Below are positions 59,850 to 64,000 of a DNA stretch of 64,000 nt, piece after piece. The notes under the pieces were generated by a model. The model was not told the DNA's origin. It did not search any database and saw only the letters and a program-made list of their open reading frames with translations. Within the stretch, counting starts at the first letter, position 1. Every line of letters starts with the position of its first letter. The position numbers and the translations under genes are program-made. The stretch comes from Pelagisphaera sp964404745. GTDB lineage: Bacteria > Verrucomicrobiota > Verrucomicrobiia > Opitutales > Opitutaceae. The stretch is taken from the NCBI GenBank assembly GCA_964404745.1, contig CAYOLG010000008.1:74375-138374 (forward strand), written 5' to 3'.

Positions 59850-60707
59850 ATGAAGCTGTATACCGATCTCAGATGCCTTGATTATCAATCCCCTGGCCAT
59901 CCAGAACGACCGGATCGAATAAGGGCTACAATGGAATTGATCCGGGAGCGTCACGCAGAATGGGAATGGCCGCTAGTAGAGCCAGCTCCCATTGACGCCA
60001 TTCTACGAGTTCATTCTCAGGCGCACTTGCAGCGGCTACAGGAACCCAAAGATTTCGATGGGGATACAGCCTATCATGAAGGCATCTTCGAAATGGCGCG
60101 ATTGGCTTCGGGCGCCATGATCGGTGCAATGCGAACGGTCTTCAATGGAGATGCCGCGTTTTCATTGATGCGTCCGCCTGGGCATCATGCGGAATCGAAT
60201 CGGGCGATGGGGTTTTGCTATTTGAATCATGTTGCGATAGCTGCGTTGCTCGCTTTGGATTCCGGTCTCGAGCGGGTGGCGATCTGGGATTTCGATGCCC
60301 ATCATGGCAATGGTACCGAGGCCATCGTCAGGGGTATGGATCGGATTCGCTACGTTTCTGTTCATCAGCATCCCTGCTATCCAGGTACGGGCATTGTATC
60401 ACATGATAACGCGTTCAACTTTCCGGTGTCTCCCGGAACGGAAGCGGCGGAACACATGAAGCTACTGTCGAAATCGTGGGAGACCACACTGGATTTCGCG
60501 CCGGAGTTGATCCTCGTCTCAGCGGGATTCGATGCCTACGTGCAGGATCCATTGACTCAAATGCGACTGGGTATTGATGATTTCAAGACACTGGGACAAT
60601 GGCTGAGGCAAGCTAACTGCCCGCTTGCGGCGACATTGGAAGGGGGATACAGCGAAGATTTACCCTTGCTTGTCGACGCATTCTTGGAAGGGTGGAGCGG
60701 ATATTAG
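59850..60707 (+). CDS. Histone-deacetylase-family amidohydrolase
   Basis: 285 residues from the ATG at 59850. The upstream in-frame extension to 59769 is not conserved-looking. The HDAC/AcuC/APAH pattern is clear: LDYQSPGHPERPDRIRATME, LMRPPGHHAESNRAMGFCYL with the paired catalytic His, IWDFDAHHGNGTEAIV (zinc Asp and His), LVSAGFDAYVQDPLT (third zinc Asp) and LEGGY. Bacterial members deacetylate acetyl-CoA synthetase, polyamines or other small amides. Which one is not known. Its 3' end lies only 5 bp before the rnd start, so they are co-transcribed. Confidence 0.9.
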   Translation: MKLYTDLRCLDYQSPGHPERPDRIRATMELIRERHAEWEWPLVEPAPIDAILRVHSQAHLQRLQEPKDFDGDTAYHEGIFEMARLASGAMIGAMRTVFNGDAAFSLMRPPGHHAESNRAMGFCYLNHVAIAALLALDSGLERVAIWDFDAHHGNGTEAIVRGMDRIRYVSVHQHPCYPGTGIVSHDNAFNFPVSPGTEAAEHMKLLSKSWETTLDFAPELILVSAGFDAYVQDPLTQMRLGIDDFKTLGQWLRQANCPLAATLEGGYSEDLPLLVDAFLEGWSGY

Positions 60708-60712
60708 GGGAA

Positions 60713-61846
60713 ATGCATCCTCCTCGCATGGAAGAAGAATCATTCGAATACGTTGACACTCAGGAAGGCCTCGATGCTCTCTGCGATTCGCTAGAATCCC
60801 AGAGCGAGATCGCCCTGGATAGCGAGGCGGACAATCTTCACCATTTCGATACGAAGCTGTGCCTGCTGCAGATGCGCTTCGAAGATCGAACCTATCTTTT
60901 GGATATGCTGGTGGATATCGATTATTCCCGATTCTGGGAGACGCTCAAGGTTTTGCATTTGATCATGCACGGCAGCGACTTCGACTTGCGCCTGTTTAGG
61001 GAGTTCGCCAATTTTCAAGCCAGTAGCATTTTCGATTCAATGCTCGCTTCCCAACTTTTGGGCATCAAGCGTTTTGGGTTGGCGGCATTGCTAGAGGAAT
61101 ATTTCCAGGTAAAGCTCCCCAAAGATAGCCAGAAAAGCGATTGGTCCCAGCGGCCGCTAACGGATAAAATGCTTCGCTACGCGGCTAACGATGTCCGCTA
61201 TCTCCATCAATTGCGAGATCTCCTCTTGAAGCGAATGAGAGAGCTAGGCAGAGAGTCTTGGTTGCATCAAAGATGTGAATACCAAATAGAAACGGCGTTG
61301 AGCGGATTTCCCGTTGGCGATGAGCACAGCTGGCGTATTGCTCGTTCCGACAAGCTCGATTCGAGAGGCAAGGTGGCCCTTTATGAATTGTGGCATTGGC
61401 GTGAGGAGTTGGCGGAAAGGCTCGATCGGCCTCCCTTCAAGGTTTTGGGCAACGAGTACATGATCAAGCTTGCGGAGGCCGTTTCGGAAGGGAATTGGCA
61501 ATTTGTATTCGAGTCGCTCCCGATGGGAATCCAGCGGCGCAAGCGTCAAGGCTTGGTCGACGCCTTGAAGCGGGGAACATCAAGGGATGCGGATTCCCTG
61601 CCTGCCCGGCCATCTCGAAACGATTTCAGGAAGCCGCTCAACCAGGTGGAACTCGACCGTCAGGAGAAGATTAAGCAATACCGCAACGAGGTGGCCGGGG
61701 AACTGGGTATTGATCCAACGCTGATCGCAACGCGAAGCCATGTCGCCGCTCTAGCTCGCGACTCGGAGGCGAGAGAAGGTTTGCTGGACTGGCAAATAGA
61801 GCTGTTGGAGCCTGTTCTCCAAGCGGTTGATTCGGCGACGGCCTGA
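60713..61846 (+). CDS. rnd: Ribonuclease D
   Basis: 377 residues from the ATG at 60713, preferred because AGGGGA lies just upstream; a start seven codons earlier overlaps the previous gene. The DEDD exonuclease core has ALDSEADNLH (first Asp/Glu), LIMHGSDFDLRLF and LRYAANDVRYLHQL. An HRDC-like helical domain (about 210-290; ALYELWHWREELAERLDRPP) follows. RNase D trims 3' ends of tRNA precursors and other small RNAs in the cytoplasm. The gene directly follows the amidohydrolase gene. Confidence 0.92.
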   Translation: MHPPRMEEESFEYVDTQEGLDALCDSLESQSEIALDSEADNLHHFDTKLCLLQMRFEDRTYLLDMLVDIDYSRFWETLKVLHLIMHGSDFDLRLFREFANFQASSIFDSMLASQLLGIKRFGLAALLEEYFQVKLPKDSQKSDWSQRPLTDKMLRYAANDVRYLHQLRDLLLKRMRELGRESWLHQRCEYQIETALSGFPVGDEHSWRIARSDKLDSRGKVALYELWHWREELAERLDRPPFKVLGNEYMIKLAEAVSEGNWQFVFESLPMGIQRRKRQGLVDALKRGTSRDADSLPARPSRNDFRKPLNQVELDRQEKIKQYRNEVAGELGIDPTLIATRSHVAALARDSEAREGLLDWQIELLEPVLQAVDSATA

Positions 61847-61930
61847 TCGTATTATTGCCTTGATAGCCGACGGCGAGTAATCGATACTGTCAGAAGGCTG
61901 TAAAAGATTAGCCCACATTTCGCCGCTGTT

Positions 61931-62179
61931 ATGAAATCGAAATTCGCCTCGGTCCTTGCTGTTCTCTTTTTCGCTTACCTCGTTGCCGGTTGCGCGTCGT
62001 CGCGTTACGGATCGTCGGAATTCACGGCTGCCGGTTGGGTTTCAGGAGAGGGCGGTAGTTACAGCGAGGTGGGGCCCATGACGATTGGCGTCAATACCTC
62101 CGAATTGATCGCCAGGAAAAACACGAGTGGCGGTCGCGTTCGATTTTTTTGGGGCCTTTTTACCATCGCGGACGATTGA
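61931..62179 (+). CDS. Small lipoprotein
   Basis: 82 residues with an N-terminal lipoprotein signal: a hydrophobic core (SVLAVLFFAYLVAGC) with the lipobox LVAGC, so acylation is expected at C21. The mature part is 62 residues and rich in Gly and Ser. No family is recognised. It probably sits on the inner face of the outer membrane. It is 84 bp after rnd, and its own promoter is likely. Confidence 0.75.
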   Translation: MKSKFASVLAVLFFAYLVAGCASSRYGSSEFTAAGWVSGEGGSYSEVGPMTIGVNTSELIARKNTSGGRVRFFWGLFTIADD

Positions 62180-62283
62180 GACACGGCATTCCCTTGGCGT
62201 TTGCCGCCCGGATCCCTCTCTCGGGGGGCTCAGTTGGGTTGAGGCTTGAAGGTTTCCGTTGATGGCCTACTGCTGCCTTTGAG

Positions 62284-63945
62284 ATGGCCACATCGGATTC
62301 ATTACAAGGCCCTGTCGCCAACGTCTCTCGCTTTCTCGATCGGATGTCGGAAAAGCGAGGCGACCATACGGCCTTGATGGCTCCGAGAGGCCGGACCCGC
62401 AGTGGGGAGATTGACTACCTGTCGTTGAGCTTCGATGAGCTGCGTCGGGAGCGAGATGCCTGGGCCGATCGGATGAACGTCGGTGGCGTGGAGCGCGGCA
62501 TGCGGGTGCTTCTTATGGCTCGTCCAGGACTCCCGTTGATTGCTGTTTGTTTCGCCCTGTTCAAAATGGGAGCGGTTCCGATTGTTATTGATCCAGGTAT
62601 GGGCTTGAGGTCATTCCTCTCGTGCGTCCAACGGTCGCGACCTGTGGCGTTGGTGGGCATTTCCCTGGCCATATGGGTCTCGAGAATTTTTCCGGCCGCT
62701 TTCCGATCGGTCGCCCATAGGATTAGACTTGGTGGCCCTTTGGCTCGAGCGCCCCGGACGACGGGAACGGTGCATTTCGAAGGCGCCTCCACGGAATCGA
62801 AGGATTTGGCGGCCATTCTCTTTACCTCTGGCTCAACGGGTCCAGCAAAAGGAGTTTGCTACGAACATGGAATGTTCGAGGCCCAAGTGGAAGCGATTAA
62901 GCGGCAATATCAGATAGAGGAGGGAGAGGTGGACCTGCCGATGCTCCCCATTTTCGCCCTTTTCAATCCCGCTTTGGGGATGACCACCGTGATTCCGGAA
63001 ATCAATCCCAGTAAACCGGCTACGGTGGATCCATCGAAGATCGTTCAAGCGATCAAGCAATGCGAGGTAACCAATTCATTTGGTTCACCGGTCCTTTGGA
63101 AGAAGATAGGAACTTTTTGCCAGGCGAATGGTGTAACGCTTCCCTCGATAAAACGGATTTTAATGGCTGGCGCCTCGGCTCCTCCCCATCTCATGCGGGA
63201 TTTCGAGAAGATCCTTCCCCGTGGCTTGGTCCATTCGCCCTACGGGTCGACGGAGATTCTCCCAGTTTCCTCGATTGATGAAAATCAAGTGCTGGAAGAG
63301 ACCGCGGAGTTGACCGAACACGGTCGGGGAACCTGTGTTGGCAAGCCCTTGCCTGGCGTAGAGGCTCGTATCTTGGCAATCAGCGACGAACCTCTAGAAG
63401 CTAGCGCTTTGGAAAAGGCTTTGCCGCAAGGCGAGGTGGGCGAGATCGTCGTTAGCGGTCCGAGCGTGACGCGGGAGTATGACAATCTTCCCGAAGCCAC
63501 TAGAAAGGCGAAGATCGAAGTTGGGGGCCGTATTTGGCATCGAATGGGAGACTTGGGGTACCTGGACGAAAAAGGGCGACTTTGGTTTTGCGGCAGATTG
63601 GCGGAACGGGTTCAAATCGGAGAGCGAATCTACTTCACTGATTGTTGCGAGGGGGTATTTAATGCCTTGCCCCAAGTCTTCCGCTCCGCCTTGGTGAGTT
63701 TAAATAGGAAAGGAGTCAAAGTTCCCTGCATAGCGATTCAACCTATAGAAGGCGCTTTCCCTACGACTCGATCGGAACGAAAACGATTTCTTCAAGGTCT
63801 TAAAGCCGCGGCAGCGATTACGGAAATGACTAGCGACATACGCGAGTTTGTATTCAGAAAAACATTTCCAGTTGATGTAAGACACAATGCGAAAATCAAT
63901 CGCCTGGAATTGGCCCGCCTCGTAAACCGAGAAATTGCAAGCTAG
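62284..63945 (+). CDS. oleC: OleC-like AMP-dependent ligase (olefin beta-lactone synthetase family)
   Basis: 553 residues of the acyl-adenylating (ANL) superfamily. It has the P-loop-type TSGSTGPAKGVCYEHG at 181-196, YGSTEILPVSSI, RMGDLGYLDEKGRLWFCGR and the C-terminal lysine region RHNAKINRLELARL. GAVPIVIDPGMGLRS near residue 97 and the length are characteristic of OleC. OleC turns the 2-alkyl-3-hydroxy acid from OleD into a beta-lactone, which OleB decarboxylates to a long-chain alkene. An OleD homologue is at 54287-55339. OleA and OleB may lie downstream of 64000. Otherwise it could be a peptide-synthase-like ligase of unknown substrate. Confidence 0.78.
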   Translation: MATSDSLQGPVANVSRFLDRMSEKRGDHTALMAPRGRTRSGEIDYLSLSFDELRRERDAWADRMNVGGVERGMRVLLMARPGLPLIAVCFALFKMGAVPIVIDPGMGLRSFLSCVQRSRPVALVGISLAIWVSRIFPAAFRSVAHRIRLGGPLARAPRTTGTVHFEGASTESKDLAAILFTSGSTGPAKGVCYEHGMFEAQVEAIKRQYQIEEGEVDLPMLPIFALFNPALGMTTVIPEINPSKPATVDPSKIVQAIKQCEVTNSFGSPVLWKKIGTFCQANGVTLPSIKRILMAGASAPPHLMRDFEKILPRGLVHSPYGSTEILPVSSIDENQVLEETAELTEHGRGTCVGKPLPGVEARILAISDEPLEASALEKALPQGEVGEIVVSGPSVTREYDNLPEATRKAKIEVGGRIWHRMGDLGYLDEKGRLWFCGRLAERVQIGERIYFTDCCEGVFNALPQVFRSALVSLNRKGVKVPCIAIQPIEGAFPTTRSERKRFLQGLKAAAAITEMTSDIREFVFRKTFPVDVRHNAKINRLELARLVNREIAS

Positions 63946-63959
63946 AAAAAAATTCGTTC

Positions 63960-64000
63960 ATGGCTACACGGCCTCGGTTGCGGTATTCACTGAGCGTTGA
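63960..64000 (+). CDS. Possible start of the next gene (cut by window end)
   Basis: An ATG 14 bases after the OleC-like stop opens a frame (MATRPRLRYSLSV) that is still open at the window end. The close spacing suggests a co-transcribed gene, but thirteen codons are too few to name it. Confidence 0.3.
   Translation, partial: MATRPRLRYSLSV

Noticed and set aside
1..64000. CRISPR arrays, prophage or rRNA genes
   Set aside because: No regularly spaced direct repeats, phage structural genes or rRNA sequence were seen.

Overview
The window looks like part of a draft, probably metagenome-derived, genome of a member of Verrucomicrobiota, most likely class Opitutae or a close relative. This is inferred from the protein style and gene set, not from a marker tree. 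The gene set includes MetX/MetW, a PPi-type phosphofructokinase, a short sulfite reductase flavoprotein, OleC/OleD homologues, several Gfo/Idh/MocA sugar enzymes, and many DUF membrane proteins. There are three 100-N scaffold gaps. Two of them are flanked by the same 55 bases on both sides and are assembly artefacts rather than missing DNA.

Layout. 1-1.75 kb: the 3' end of rapA and a decayed IS3-family element. 1.9-4.5 kb: a DUF4126/zinc-ribbon membrane protein, then a LysR regulator whose start codon lies inside an OxyR-type operator. 4.5-13 kb: a three-gene sugar oxidoreductase/isomerase operon, a NamZ-type muramidase, a DUF2062 protein, glycerate kinase, a BON-domain protein and a gluconolactonase-like protein. 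13-20.2 kb: a methyltransferase with an Ig-like tail, RNase G, RodA, an orphan terminator that may mark a small RNA, an S4 RNA-binding protein and threonine dehydratase. 20.2-28.2 kb: a solitary cytosine-5 DNA methyltransferase, MetW and MetX (convergent), yebC, yidC, rnpA, rpmH and purC.

28.5-35.5 kb is the most unusual part. It is a three-gene minus-strand operon with an FHA-like/zinc-ribbon/P-loop GTPase, a membrane-anchored protein with a GAP1-N2-like N-terminus, and a 998-residue coiled-coil membrane protein. It resembles the predicted GTPase-centred conflict systems of bacteria with complex lifestyles. A tRNA-Glu follows, with its 3' end duplicated 174 bp downstream around a palindromic repeat.

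36-50.5 kb: a MalK/UgpC-type ABC ATPase, a YjhG/YagF-type sugar-acid dehydratase, a GDP-fucose module (NusG-like regulator, gmd, fcl), a nucleotide-sugar epimerase, an S41 protease, exported proteins, a DUF898/M48 protease pair and PPi-phosphofructokinase. 50.5-58 kb holds three decayed genes (a receiver/histidine kinase, a GspE/PilB C-terminus and a Na/Pi cotransporter) among a lipoate ligase relative, an RmlD relative, SixA and an OleD-like reductase. 58-64 kb: thioredoxin, a sulfite reductase flavoprotein, a histone-deacetylase-family amidohydrolase, RNase D, a small lipoprotein and an OleC-like ligase.

Together the genes cover sugar and sugar-acid breakdown (oxidoreductases, dehydratase, glycerate kinase, PFP), sulfur assimilation and methionine synthesis, cell-wall growth and recycling (RodA, NamZ), surface polysaccharide (Gmd/Fcl) and possibly long-chain olefin synthesis (OleC/OleD).
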